NCBI GenBank assembly: GCA_013001595.1
Contig: JABDMH010000024.1
Span: 1 to 64,000 of the forward strand
Source: Saprospiraceae bacterium
GTDB lineage: Bacteria; Bacteroidota; Bacteroidia; Chitinophagales; Saprospiraceae
DNA length: 64,000 nt
Direction of reading: 5' to 3'
Part shown: piece after piece, positions 27,603 to 37,209 of the stretch
Numbering within the stretch: position 1 is the stretch's first letter
Layout: each line of letters opens with the position of its first letter
Program-made: the position numbers and the translations under genes
The notes under the pieces: model-generated
Told to the model about the DNA's origin: nothing
What the model saw: only the letters and a program-made list of their open reading frames with translations
The model's database searches: none

Positions 27603-28703
27603 TTAGCCTTGCGTTTGAACAATTGTTGAGGGCCCGATCGTCCTTAAGCGATGAGCCACACTCTTTAGCAGTTCTTCTGTCACACCTTCCCAAATCTGCT
27701 GTACTGCTGGCTGACCTTCATCTAACATCACGGGTTTTCCTTGCTCACCTCCATCCATAATGCTCTGCACCAAAGGTACTTGGCCCAAGACTATGGTATC
27801 ACTATTCTTGGCTAATAGTGCACCTCCTCCCCTACCAAACAAGAAGTATTTGTTATCTGGCAATTCTTTAGGCGTAAACCAAGCCATGTTTTCAACAACT
27901 CCCAAAATCGGAATATCGACAGATGGCAATTTAAACATATTTATGGCCTTGAGAGCATCTGCTATAGCTACCTTCTGTGGTGTCGTTACAATCACAACAC
28001 CAGTCAAAGGCACTGTTTGTACTAGAGTCAGCTGAATATCACCTGTCCCAGGTGGAAGATCGATGACCAAATAATCTAGTTCGGGCCAAATGCATTCCTG
28101 GATAAACTGCTTGATGATACCTGCTAAACGGGGGCCCCTAAGCACAACCGCCTGCTCCGGTTCGACAATAAATCCAATCGATATGACTGGCATTCCATAC
28201 GCACTTAGTGGTACGATCTTTTGCTTGCCGTGGACTTCTTGGATTCGAGGTTTCTCACCTTCCAATCCCAGCATAGTAGGTATTGAGGGTCCGTATAAAT
28301 CTGCATCTAATAGCCCTACTTTGTAACCAGCTTTCTGTAAGCCCAAAGCAAGATTGGTAGACACCGTAGACTTTCCGACCCCACCTTTTCCTGAAGCAAC
28401 GGCTATGATATTTTTCACTTGGGGCAGCACCGATCTTTGCGGTGAACCCGATGTATGCTGTGTCTCGAGATGGATGTGTACCTGCAGGTCTGGATACTTT
28501 TGGTTAATTGCCTGCATACAAGCGAAGTTCAATCCCGATTTTTGCTGTTGATCAAGTGCTTGCGTAAACACAAGTGAACATTGTACTTTGGATTCATCGA
28601 CCTGAATCGAGCCCACCCTATTAGTAGTTACGATGTTTTGGCCGGTAAGTGGATCTTTAACTTCCTTGAGAAGATCCAACACCTTTTCCTTAGTCAATTT
28701 CAC
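27603..28703 (-). CDS. mrp: Mrp/NBP35 family ATP-binding Fe-S carrier
   Basis: 366 residues. An N-terminal MIP18/DUF59 domain (1-85; KEVKDPLTGQNIV) is followed by a ParA/MinD-type P-loop ATPase: deviant Walker A VASGKGGVGKST (residues about 103-113), DADLYGPSIPTMLG, and DLPPGTGDIQLTL. Mrp proteins deliver Fe-S clusters. The CxxC found near the C-terminus of enterobacterial Mrp is absent; the equivalent stretch reads ENMAWFTPKELPDNKYFLFG, a form I associate with Bacteroidota. ATG start at 28703; the nfu gene follows 17 bp after its stop. Confidence 0.94.
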   Translation of the reverse strand: MKLTKEKVLDLLKEVKDPLTGQNIVTTNRVGSIQVDESKVQCSLVFTQALDQQQKSGLNFACMQAINQKYPDLQVHIHLETQHTSGSPQRSVLPQVKNIIAVASGKGGVGKSTVSTNLALGLQKAGYKVGLLDADLYGPSIPTMLGLEGEKPRIQEVHGKQKIVPLSAYGMPVISIGFIVEPEQAVVLRGPRLAGIIKQFIQECIWPELDYLVIDLPPGTGDIQLTLVQTVPLTGVVIVTTPQKVAIADALKAINMFKLPSVDIPILGVVENMAWFTPKELPDNKYFLFGRGGGALLAKNSDTIVLGQVPLVQSIMDGGEQGKPVMLDEGQPAVQQIWEGVTEELLKSVAHRLRTIGPSTIVQTQG

Positions 28704-28924
28704 CCGCTTGCATTTTTTTTACTGAAAACCTTGCGTCGCAAATATAAACAAATGCCCTGTACACACTTTCTATTAGCCACTGGCAAAACTCAGGCCTTAT
28801 ACCTACCTTTGGGGTTAAATATTTGATCTCCGCTGTAAATTTATTTTCAGTTGACAAAGGACCTATTCAATTGCAATAGAATGTAGTTACATATTAAGGT
28901 TTAATTTTATACATTCACTTCTAT

Positions 28925-30919
28925 ATGAAGATACATCATAGACTCGAAGACCTTCCAACATTTCGCAACGCGGTGATAACCTTCGGATCGTTTGATGGTG
29001 TACACCACGGACATGGAGAATTGGTGGAGTTGATGAAGTCAGAGGCGGCCTCCATCGATGGAGAAACAGTCGTAGTGACATTTGAGCCTCATCCCCGACA
29101 AATTATATATCCTGGTGCCAAAGATTTAAAATTGCTGAGTAGCAAGGATGAAAAGATTCATCTGTTTAAGAATCATGAAATAGATCACCTTGTTTTTTGT
29201 CCATTTACCATCGAGTTTTCTCAAATCAGTGCTGACGAATACATCACAAATTTTATTATCGATCGATTTCATCCCAAATTGATCGTCATCGGATATGACC
29301 ATCGATTCGGGCAAAATCGCACAGGTAATATCGACTTTCTCAAGAGCTACGAAGCATCAGGTGGATTTAAGGTAATTGAGTTGGCTGCACAGATGTCAGA
29401 GCGGATAAAGGTAAGCAGTACTAAGATCCGAAATTATCTGTCGGATGGTCAGATTGAGCTGGCCAATAAATTGCTTGGCCACCCTTATGTGATCGGTGGT
29501 AAAGTAATACGGGGTAAGCAAATTGGGGAACAATTAGGTTACCCCACTGCCAATCTCCGCTTCGACGCTACACTAAAGCTTGTCCCTCCCCAAGGCATCT
29601 ACGCAGTTCATATTCATATCGGAGCAGAAGAGTATGAAGGTATGCTCTACATTGGCAATCGGCCTAGTGTTGCTTCCGATGGTAAGCAGTCTGTGGAAGT
29701 GAATATTTTCAACTTTAACGAGGATATTTATGGTGAATACATTTTGGTAGAATTACTAAAATTCATGCGCGAAGATAAGGTCTTTAAAAACTTAGAACTT
29801 CTGCGCTTACAGCTTGATGAGGATAAACGTGGAGTTTTAGACTTTTTTCAAAATAATGAAGGTCCCAATTCTGTAGCTGTGGTGATTCTAAATTATAATG
29901 GATTACACCATCTACAAAAGCACCTTTCGTCTGTCATCAGACATACTACAGCCAAGATTATTGTAGCTGACAATGGATCTACCGATGAATCTGTGGTCTG
30001 GCTCAAAGAAAACCACCCGGACATAGAGCTGATCGTTTTGCCCACCAATTATGGTTTTGCCGAAGGATACAATCAGGCAATTCGGAAAGTCCATGCAACC
30101 TACGTGGTCCTACTCAACTCAGATGTGGAGGTCACCAGGCAATGGTTAGAACCCATGATTAGTACTCTGAAGTCGAATAAACAGATTGGAGCGATCCAAC
30201 CCAAGGTCAAATCATTTGAAAACAAGTCCAATTTTGAATATGCTGGAGCATGTGGAGGGCTGATGGACACGCTGGGCTATCCATTTTGCCAGGGTCGTAT
30301 TCTCTCAGAAGTTGAACAGGATTTTGGTCAATACGATAAGGCAAGAGAGGTTTTCTGGGCTACAGGTGCAGCCATGTCCATTCGGCGCAAAGTGTTTATG
30401 GACTTTGGTGGATTTGATGGTTCCTTCTTTGCTCATATGGAAGAAATTGACTTGTGTTGGCGTATGAAGCAAGCAGGATATCAAATCTGGACGCAACCCG
30501 ATTCAGTCATCTATCATCAGGGCGGTGGCACACTAAGTTACACCAGTCCGAGAAAGACATATTTGAACTTTCGCAATGGGATGTCTTTGCTCATAAAGAA
30601 TGAAAAAGGCCTCAAACTACTTTGGCTCTTTCCTGTAAGGCTTGCCCTGGATCTATTGGCCGGTTTACGATTCATAATCGTAGCAGAATGGAAAAATGCT
30701 TGGGCGGTCGTCAAGGCCATGCTATATACCTTCCGGCATTTTTTTTCTACCTGGAAAAAAAGGAAGCACATTCTTGCCTTGACCCAAAAACTCTCTATTG
30801 GTGAAGACAACACTAATTCCGGAAGATACCAAGGAAGTATCGTGTGGGAATTCTTCCTTCTTGGTAAAAAGAAATACCATGACCTACGCAAAGTTCCTTC
30901 CTCCAAGCAAATCTCATGA
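28925..30919 (+). CDS. ribF: fusion: RibF riboflavin kinase/FAD synthetase + GT2 glycosyltransferase
   Basis: 664 residues in one uninterrupted frame. Residues 1-311 are a complete RibF: the nucleotidylyltransferase site FGSFDGVHHGH (20-30), the flavokinase motif GYPTANLRF (PTAN at about 206-209), GNRPSV, and the acidic VNIFNFNEDIYGEYI segment. This half makes FMN from riboflavin and FAD from FMN. From about residue 316 a family 2 glycosyltransferase begins (VAVVILNYNGLHHL), with DNGSTDES (about 349), NYGFAEGYNQAI and the LLNSDVE metal/donor site, then two hydrophobic patches near the C-terminus (LLWLFPVRLALDLLAGLRFIIV). No Met lies at the junction. The gene overlaps the downstream RluA-type gene by 4 bp (ATGA). 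RibF is normally a separate protein of about 310 residues, so the fusion is unusual. ATG start at 28925. Confidence 0.88.
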   Translation: MKIHHRLEDLPTFRNAVITFGSFDGVHHGHGELVELMKSEAASIDGETVVVTFEPHPRQIIYPGAKDLKLLSSKDEKIHLFKNHEIDHLVFCPFTIEFSQISADEYITNFIIDRFHPKLIVIGYDHRFGQNRTGNIDFLKSYEASGGFKVIELAAQMSERIKVSSTKIRNYLSDGQIELANKLLGHPYVIGGKVIRGKQIGEQLGYPTANLRFDATLKLVPPQGIYAVHIHIGAEEYEGMLYIGNRPSVASDGKQSVEVNIFNFNEDIYGEYILVELLKFMREDKVFKNLELLRLQLDEDKRGVLDFFQNNEGPNSVAVVILNYNGLHHLQKHLSSVIRHTTAKIIVADNGSTDESVVWLKENHPDIELIVLPTNYGFAEGYNQAIRKVHATYVVLLNSDVEVTRQWLEPMISTLKSNKQIGAIQPKVKSFENKSNFEYAGACGGLMDTLGYPFCQGRILSEVEQDFGQYDKAREVFWATGAAMSIRRKVFMDFGGFDGSFFAHMEEIDLCWRMKQAGYQIWTQPDSVIYHQGGGTLSYTSPRKTYLNFRNGMSLLIKNEKGLKLLWLFPVRLALDLLAGLRFIIVAEWKNAWAVVKAMLYTFRHFFSTWKKRKHILALTQKLSIGEDNTNSGRYQGSIVWEFFLLGKKKYHDLRKVPSSKQIS

Positions 30920-31626
30920 GACTACAGAATGAGGTGATCTATAGTGATCAAAACGTCATCATTGTGAATAAACCAGCGGGTGTTTTGTCCGTTCCAGATA
31001 GGTACAACAGTAGTCTCAGAAATGTATACAGCTGGATAACCGGCATTTACGATGATGCGAGACCCGTTCATAGGCTTGATCGATATACCAGCGGAATACT
31101 GTGCTTTGCCCGTGGCCAGCAAGCCTTCAAGCATTTCTCCGAGGCATTTGAAAAGCGAACTGTTCAAAAGTATTATCATGCCATTGTACTTGGTGTCCCA
31201 TCTTCCAATGCTAGCTTTATCGATAAGTCGCTCGAAAAACTCAACCGGCAAAATCAAGTGATCATTAGTAAGCGGGGAAAAGCAGCACAAACCAATTACA
31301 CTGTGTTAGAGACATATGGTAGCTTCGCATTACTTCATCTACAAATTCTTACTGGTCGTACACACCAGATTCGCGTTCATTTACAATCTATAGGGCATCC
31401 CCTCCTCGTGGATCCCGTTTATGGAGGCAAAGACGAATTTCTGCTCTCAGAAATTAAACCAACCTATAAAAAGCGCGACCAAGAACGCCCCTTGCTCAAG
31501 CGTACGCCACTGCATGCGTCAAAAATCGTCTTACCATTGCCTGATGGCAATAGTCTGACGATTGAAGCCCCTCTTCCAAAAGACATGCGGGCAGTCATCC
31601 GGCAAATGCAGCTCCTGAAAGGATAG
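30916..31626 (+). CDS. RluA-family pseudouridine synthase
   Basis: 236 residues. Isomerises uridine to pseudouridine in structured RNA (rRNA or tRNA). Seen: VIYSDQNVIIVNKPAGVLSVP at the N-terminus, the catalytic motif PVHRLDRYTSG with Asp55, YHAIVLG, and the GRTHQIRVHLQSIGHPLLVDPVYGG block. No S4 RNA-binding domain, so it is the short RluA/RluC-like form; the target position is unknown. The start codon overlaps the stop of the RibF-GT2 gene in an ATGA, pointing to coupled translation. Confidence 0.94.
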   Translation: MRLQNEVIYSDQNVIIVNKPAGVLSVPDRYNSSLRNVYSWITGIYDDARPVHRLDRYTSGILCFARGQQAFKHFSEAFEKRTVQKYYHAIVLGVPSSNASFIDKSLEKLNRQNQVIISKRGKAAQTNYTVLETYGSFALLHLQILTGRTHQIRVHLQSIGHPLLVDPVYGGKDEFLLSEIKPTYKKRDQERPLLKRTPLHASKIVLPLPDGNSLTIEAPLPKDMRAVIRQMQLLKG

Positions 31627-31634
31627 CCCTAGCT

Positions 31635-32861
31635 TCACTCATGCTGCCTAATGATATCACGATCAATTACTTCTGTTGACTTCGAGACTTCTGAGTTGTC
31701 TCCCCAATCTTTTGTCTGCATATCTCCAAAGGAAGGTTGTCCAGCATCGATCCATGCCGTGTACCAGGCACTTCCAATGGCTTGAATAGAGGCCCGCATG
31801 CGTTCCTCGACCATGCCCTTTAGAGCTGATTCATATGCCTTTGCATATGCCCTGCATTGCAACCTGACGGTCGCATTTAGTCTCTGATCAAAACAATATT
31901 GCTGGTCAGAGGGATAGGTTTGGCTTAACTTCTTTTCTACAGACAACACACTATCAACGAGTGCATGGCTTCTAAGAATTATGTCCCAGTAATACGTTAC
32001 TGGATCATCAATATAGGCAGCCTTACCGGTCAGAAAATCGTACTCATTTTCTGCAAATAGTTCTGGTATTCTCGATTCCCAGAATGCATGAATACCTAAT
32101 TGATCTGTAAGCTGTCCATTATAGTTTTTGGTGGTGTGCAAAGGCACATGTGCATCGCCTATGTAGTGTCCAAAATCCGCCGAAGTTCTTACAATCAAAT
32201 TGACATTACCTTCGATAAAAAATCTGGTGAGCTTCCTTTGCATCGCAACTAGATGATAGGGAGCGATGCCATGTTCGGTCAATTTTTCCTGAACCCTAAT
32301 TTCTTTCCATTCAGGCACCAGATCAAGATCAAAAATGGTACAGAATGAATCTACAACTACGATCCAATCTTCTTGATAATACCCAGGCAAAAAGGCACGT
32401 GAATATCGCTTGCGAAATACCACAGAGGCGATGCTTTGATCTATGCCAAAAACCTTCATATCTACGGAATCTGTTGAGTATGCTTGATGATAAATAGGTT
32501 GCCCCTGGATGACCCAGGAGGTATCCTCTCCTATCATATACAGGTCAGCGTGTTTCATGATGGCAGCAGACCAAGTCCTGGGAAGGCCATCAAAGGGAAG
32601 GCCACCCCAACTATCCAGATCAATATAATGCCGAACAGCCTCATAGCGACTCGCATAGCGACGCTTATCAGGATCCACGGCATGAGCAGAAATGAAATTG
32701 AGGTGAGGTTTGTATAGGTACATCATCTCTGGAGGCAAGGTAAATACAGCCATTTTGTTGATTAGCCGATGTGCAAAGAAGCCCCAGTCATCACCTTCAC
32801 TTATCAGAAAGCCATACAGCCCTAAACAAATGACCACGCTTATGTATTTGATCCACCGCAC
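31635..32861 (-). CDS. exported zinc-dependent phospholipase C / S1-P1 nuclease-fold protein
   Basis: 408 residues. An N-terminal hydrophobic segment (WIKYISVVICLGLYGFLIS) leads to WGFFAHRLINKMAVFTLP, where Trp and His match the N-terminal zinc ligands of the PLC/P1-nuclease fold. ADFGHYIGDAHVPLHTTKNYNG supplies further His and Asp ligands, and GIHAFWESRIPEL a later one. The family in Bacteroidota is usually called zinc-dependent phospholipase C, but nuclease activity cannot be excluded. The only in-frame start is a GTG at 32861; an ATG 7 bp upstream is in another frame. It ends 9 bp from the convergent RluA gene. Confidence 0.75.
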   Translation of the reverse strand: MRWIKYISVVICLGLYGFLISEGDDWGFFAHRLINKMAVFTLPPEMMYLYKPHLNFISAHAVDPDKRRYASRYEAVRHYIDLDSWGGLPFDGLPRTWSAAIMKHADLYMIGEDTSWVIQGQPIYHQAYSTDSVDMKVFGIDQSIASVVFRKRYSRAFLPGYYQEDWIVVVDSFCTIFDLDLVPEWKEIRVQEKLTEHGIAPYHLVAMQRKLTRFFIEGNVNLIVRTSADFGHYIGDAHVPLHTTKNYNGQLTDQLGIHAFWESRIPELFAENEYDFLTGKAAYIDDPVTYYWDIILRSHALVDSVLSVEKKLSQTYPSDQQYCFDQRLNATVRLQCRAYAKAYESALKGMVEERMRASIQAIGSAWYTAWIDAGQPSFGDMQTKDWGDNSEVSKSTEVIDRDIIRQHE

Positions 32862-32907
32862 CTGCCATTATTTACTTCCTTAAGGTACGTAATCAGCGTG
32901 TAAAATC

Positions 32908-33873
32908 TTACAAAAAGAAATCTAGGCTCACAAATAGATCAGAAAAAACTGCATGTTGTACTAGATAAGAGGTCCCATTCTGATCTTCGCAGATGTATCT
33001 TCCGATACGATCACGTGAAGTTTCTCCCCCTTTCTGTTGAACTGGATAAAACGTAACCTCTTCTGAGTCTCCAGATTGACTAATGACGGTAATCGAACAG
33101 AATGGATTCATGCGATTAAGAGTAGCTGCGGTGGACTTACTTAATATGGATTCTGCACCCACTTTCTTGTATGCGCGTAAGTAAGCTTCAGCACTACCTC
33201 GTCTAATTTCTTCATTCCCTGTTCCAATCTCATCTGAATGTGGCCGTACCTTCCAATTGGACCCAGTGCGATAGAGCACAAAAGAAGCCTTTGGAGTCTG
33301 ATGATATACCACTTTAACTTCACCAATGTTCTCCTGATCATATCTAAAAACAATACGATCCCGCCAATCCAGATCTACCATATCAAATCTTGTGCGCAAT
33401 GAGCCCTCAAAATTCGGTAGTGTGACTACCGCTGGTTGATCTGACCCTTCCATAATGATATAAGTGCCCCGCTCATCAGGAGTACTACCCCCAATGAAGT
33501 AACTTTTAAGATGCTTATCATTGCGATTGAAAATACTCACCTTAAGTCCTTGACTTGATAATCCTTTCACGATGTTCTTTAGCGCTTGTGGTCCAGGTAT
33601 ATAGGCAAGCTCCATCTGTTGAATCGTCTTAAGGAGATTAAAAATCGCATCTTCCCTGGCTCGATAATCCTCATTAAAGGACCAATAGCCATCCTGTCGC
33701 TCCAGCATAACTTTGCGACCTGCTCGATCTGATATGGTAACTTTCGCTACAGTACTTATTTCAGGGACAGCAAACCGGAAATCTTCGGCAACATCCGGCT
33801 TGTCTTTTGAGTTTTTCCAAGCGAGTAATGCCAACAATGTGAGTCCAATGATTACAATGAGACGTTTCATCAT
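32908..33873 (-). CDS. DUF4340 protein of the Gld transporter operon
   Basis: 321 residues with an N-terminal membrane anchor (LIVIIGLTLLALLAW) and a DUF4340-type body (VAKVTISDRAGRKVMLERQDGYWSFNEDYRAREDAI). DUF4340 proteins commonly sit beside GldG-like ABC-2 transporter subunits and probably extend outside the inner membrane as an accessory to the complex. Its start overlaps the gldG stop by 4 bp, so translation is coupled. Role inferred from context only. Two adjacent ATGs at 33873 and 33870 are possible starts. Confidence 0.85.
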   Translation of the reverse strand: MMKRLIVIIGLTLLALLAWKNSKDKPDVAEDFRFAVPEISTVAKVTISDRAGRKVMLERQDGYWSFNEDYRAREDAIFNLLKTIQQMELAYIPGPQALKNIVKGLSSQGLKVSIFNRNDKHLKSYFIGGSTPDERGTYIIMEGSDQPAVVTLPNFEGSLRTRFDMVDLDWRDRIVFRYDQENIGEVKVVYHQTPKASFVLYRTGSNWKVRPHSDEIGTGNEEIRRGSAEAYLRAYKKVGAESILSKSTAATLNRMNPFCSITVISQSGDSEEVTFYPVQQKGGETSRDRIGRYICEDQNGTSYLVQHAVFSDLFVSLDFFL

Positions 33874-35567
33874 AGCTTAACCCCAAATTTGCGGCGTCTT
33901 AAGTATTGAAACACAAATCCAGAAAAAATCAAGAGAAATAAAGGAACTAGCACATTAATAATTTGCCATTTCGTTTTTTCAGCCTGGATTTTCGGTCTAT
34001 CAAGCAAGCGAAGTTTGACATTCTTGGCTCTTGAATCAATCAGACCTTTGCGGTCCAATAAATACTCTAAGCAATTGGTCAAAAAATCCATATTGTCAAA
34101 GGTATAATTCACATATCTATTATAACCTAAGGGTCTCACCTGCCCATTTAATGGATTGATGGCATTGCGTGCTACATCACCATCCCCAACAATAATGATT
34201 TTCGCTGGTGCACCTTCATCCAGAAATGTAGTGCCGAGTTCTTTCAGTCCTGCCTGCATTTGGGTAGTCACTCTATTTTTAAAAAGTGAAGTAAATGGAC
34301 CTTCGAGCAACCAAGCAAGTTTTTGAGGACCTGCATTAAACTTTGCCTCATCTGGTGCCTTACTCAAGATACTGAAGTCTAAAATCACCGGGCTATATTG
34401 AAGTCTGGTATATGCCGAAGACGTCAACAACGGAACCTTACTAATGGCAGTTTTGGTCTTTACAGTATCAACCGTTGCTGGAAATTGTAAGTCAATTCTG
34501 TCTAATCCCTTCACAATGGGATGGTCACCAAAACCTGAGGCTAGTGGATGATAGTACCATTGAAATAATTGCGGTTGATTATTCTGTGTTGGTCTTCCCT
34601 TAGACATGGGGATCATAGAAGACTCCAAATCCAGCACCAGGTTAGGTACTACTCTGCAGCCGTATCTAAAAAGCAGATCCTCGAGGTTTGTCTCATTATT
34701 GTAAGGTACATATTGGCCATACTTGCCGATCGAATCCAAGCTGACGACCATTGGATCATGAAGAAAAACTACCCGACCACCCCGCATCACATATTGATCA
34801 ATTTTAAAAAGATCTTTGTCCGTAAATTGTTCTGTAGGCTTGGCCACAATCAGTGCAGCAACATCTTCAGGAATTTGCACAATACTATCTAAATAGACAT
34901 TTCCCACATTATAAAAAGCACTGAGATTACCCTTAAGTGATGCTGTTTGTATCGGTGTCAATTCACCTTGCCCTTGACTGAAAACGATGTTAGGTTTATG
35001 ATCAGCCATTAATTTCGCTATCGCATTCGCGAACTTATACTCCAAAAGAGAAACAGAATTATTTATGGCCACTTCTGGAGACATACCTTCTGTATTTCCT
35101 TCCAATAAATTGATGGCTATTTGTCGATCTCCGTAGTTAAAAATAGCAAAGGGATATATACGTTTTCTAGCTTGACCATCTTGACTTCTAATATTTAATT
35201 CGGTCGGTAGAATTCCTACTTTAGACCAGTCCTCCAAACGATCTGCCACCTGATCTGGTTCGCCAAACAGCGGATCCAAAACAGTAAAGGTCAATTCATC
35301 ATTTGTTGCCCTAAAATCTTGAAGCATTTCGATCGCGTCCTGTTTTAGGCGTTTAAAATCAGCCGGAAGTTCCCCCTCCAAAAGTATCTGAATAAATATG
35401 GCGCCATCCACTTCTTCGAGGAGACCTTTTGTGGCCTGACTCAATGTATATCTTTTCTCCTCTGTAAGATCTATTCGACCAAAATAGTAGCTGCCCAGTA
35501 GATTAATTATGACCAGTCCAACCAGTAGAATGATAAACCAACTATGTTTCCTCAACCAATCCATCAT
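33870..35567 (-). CDS. gldG: GldG-type ABC transporter auxiliary protein
   Basis: 565 residues. N-terminal membrane helix (WFIILLVGLVIINLLGSYYFG), then the periplasmic GldG/ABC_transp_aux domain (RIDLTEEKRYTLSQATKGLLEEV is the landmark), and a C-terminal membrane helix (IINVLVPLFLLIFSGFVFQYL) before a basic tail. In Flavobacterium GldA-GldF-GldG is needed for gliding; many non-gliding Bacteroidota also carry it, so motility is not proved. The ATG at 35567 overlaps the gldF stop by one base; Met2 is equally plausible. The next gene, DUF4340, also overlaps. Confidence 0.92.
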   Translation of the reverse strand: MMDWLRKHSWFIILLVGLVIINLLGSYYFGRIDLTEEKRYTLSQATKGLLEEVDGAIFIQILLEGELPADFKRLKQDAIEMLQDFRATNDELTFTVLDPLFGEPDQVADRLEDWSKVGILPTELNIRSQDGQARKRIYPFAIFNYGDRQIAINLLEGNTEGMSPEVAINNSVSLLEYKFANAIAKLMADHKPNIVFSQGQGELTPIQTASLKGNLSAFYNVGNVYLDSIVQIPEDVAALIVAKPTEQFTDKDLFKIDQYVMRGGRVVFLHDPMVVSLDSIGKYGQYVPYNNETNLEDLLFRYGCRVVPNLVLDLESSMIPMSKGRPTQNNQPQLFQWYYHPLASGFGDHPIVKGLDRIDLQFPATVDTVKTKTAISKVPLLTSSAYTRLQYSPVILDFSILSKAPDEAKFNAGPQKLAWLLEGPFTSLFKNRVTTQMQAGLKELGTTFLDEGAPAKIIIVGDGDVARNAINPLNGQVRPLGYNRYVNYTFDNMDFLTNCLEYLLDRKGLIDSRAKNVKLRLLDRPKIQAEKTKWQIINVLVPLFLLIFSGFVFQYLRRRKFGVKL

Positions 35568-36301
35568 TAGTTAGCTCTATTTTCTATAAGTTGATTTCGT
35601 GTCAAGAAAAGAAAAAGGACCACACCACTCAAGAAATAAATAACATCCCTGGAGTCAATCGCTCCCCGACTTATAGAGCGGTAATGAAAACCTATTCCGA
35701 CTTTCTGTAGGACATCATCAATAGTTCCCACAAACGAAGGTACGGCACTAATAAATTCAAAGCCATAATAGACAAGAAAGCAAACGAAGGCAGCCACCAG
35801 AAATGCAATAACTTGATTGTTGCTTAATACTGAGGCATACAAACTTATCGCTACAAAGATGCTCCCAAGAAAAAGAAGACCTATATAAGATCCGATCACT
35901 TCACCACTATCGATATTGCCAACCGGAGAACCAAGCGACCAGACAGAATAGTAGTAAATCAAGGTGGGTAACACGGCAAGACCGACTAGCGCTAGTGCTC
36001 CGAAGAATTTACCTAGAATAATATCCCATTCGGTAAGTGGCTTGGTAAATAATATTTCCAATGTGCCGATCTGCTTTTCCTCAGAAAAGGATCTCATACA
36101 AATGGCTGGTATAAGAAAGAGAAATATCATTGGGGCGATTTCGAATAGTTGATCTAGTGTCGCATAATTATACTCCAGGAGACTATATTCGGGAAAAACC
36201 CACATCATCAAACTCAAGAATGTCAGGAACACTCCAATTACTACGTAGCCCGTCAGAGAACTAAAGAAGTTGGTGATTTCTTTTCGAAAAATAGCCCACA
36301 T
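35567..36301 (-). CDS. gldF: GldF-type ABC-2 permease
   Basis: 244 residues with six hydrophobic segments typical of ABC-2 permeases (for example YVVIGVFLTFLSLMMWVF and IFVAISLYASVLSNNQVIAFLVAAFV). The family landmark MRSFSEEKQIGTLEILFTKPLTEWDIILGKFFG is clear. It forms the membrane channel with the GldA ATPase upstream (5 bp gap) and GldG downstream (1-bp overlap). ATG at 36301. Confidence 0.93.
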   Translation of the reverse strand: MWAIFRKEITNFFSSLTGYVVIGVFLTFLSLMMWVFPEYSLLEYNYATLDQLFEIAPMIFLFLIPAICMRSFSEEKQIGTLEILFTKPLTEWDIILGKFFGALALVGLAVLPTLIYYYSVWSLGSPVGNIDSGEVIGSYIGLLFLGSIFVAISLYASVLSNNQVIAFLVAAFVCFLVYYGFEFISAVPSFVGTIDDVLQKVGIGFHYRSISRGAIDSRDVIYFLSGVVLFLFLTRNQLIENRAN

Positions 36302-36306
36302 AATTG

Positions 36307-37209
36307 TTAGGTTGTCAGCTTTTGAAAAACATCCTCTATTGAAGATTTCTCCTCTCTTAACTCAAGAAGTTTATGCCCTTGTCTGGTTACAAAATCAAAA
36401 ATGGCCAATCTTGGATCAATATTGGTTTTACCAAAAACCAACCCATAGCGATGATGGCCCAGGGATAAAACTTCCTGTATGCCTTCAATGGACCAATTCC
36501 CTTCAAAAGATTGAGTCAATTCAACGACGATCTTCCGTTGTTTGTGCAGCACTCTTTCCAACACCTCGGTACGTTCATCAGCCACTAACTGTCCTTGATT
36601 TAAAATTAAGACTCGCTCACACAGTGCCTGTACTTCCTGCATAATGTGACTTGAAAAAATGATCGTCTTCTCTGTAGCAATATCTCTGATTAATTGTCTT
36701 ATTTCAACCAGCTGATTGGGATCAAGTCCAGATGTTGGTTCATCTAAAATGAGTACAGAGGGATCATGTATCATGGCCTGTGCTAGGCCAACCCTCTGGC
36801 GGTATCCTTTAGATAGTGATCCGATCTTCTTGTGCTGCTCTCTGGTCAATCCGGTCCGTTCGATGATGTGATCTACCTTTGAATTGACCGCTTCCAGCCG
36901 ATAGATTCGCGCGATGAACGTGAGGTATTCACGTATGTACATATCAAGGTATAACGGATTGTGCTCTGGTAAATAGCCAATTTGCTTTTTCAATTCGATT
37001 GGATCGGACCGCACATCCATGCCATTTACATGGGCTTCGCCGCCAAACGTGCTCATATAACCACTTATGATTTTCATGGTAGTGGTCTTCCCAGCACCAT
37101 TCGGCCCCAATAGACCCACGATTTGACCCTTCTCCACTGTGAAAGACACTTGATCTAGTGCATATTGTACACCGTATTGTTTCGAAAGATCTTGAACTTG
37201 GATACTCAT
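36307..37209 (-). CDS. gldA: GldA-type ABC transporter ATPase
   Basis: 300 residues: a single ABC domain with Walker A LLGPNGAGKTT (about 34-42), Q-loop KQIGYLPEHNPLY, signature LSKGYRQRVGLAQAM, Walker B VLILDEPTSGLDP and switch His in SSHIMQEV. A C-terminal regulatory region of about 80 residues ends SSIEDVFQKLTT, as in the GldA group. It energises the GldF-GldG complex. The ATG at 37209 overlaps the truB stop in an ATGA, so it is translationally coupled to truB. Confidence 0.94.
   Translation of the reverse strand: MSIQVQDLSKQYGVQYALDQVSFTVEKGQIVGLLGPNGAGKTTTMKIISGYMSTFGGEAHVNGMDVRSDPIELKKQIGYLPEHNPLYLDMYIREYLTFIARIYRLEAVNSKVDHIIERTGLTREQHKKIGSLSKGYRQRVGLAQAMIHDPSVLILDEPTSGLDPNQLVEIRQLIRDIATEKTIIFSSHIMQEVQALCERVLILNQGQLVADERTEVLERVLHKQRKIVVELTQSFEGNWSIEGIQEVLSLGHHRYGLVFGKTNIDPRLAIFDFVTRQGHKLLELREEKSSIEDVFQKLTT

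Noticed and set aside
29843-29860. frameshift artefact as the cause of the RibF-GT2 fusion
   Set aside because: Changing the T6 run would end RibF but leaves the glycosyltransferase without a start in its frame; two errors would be required. Kept as the main alternative, not adopted.
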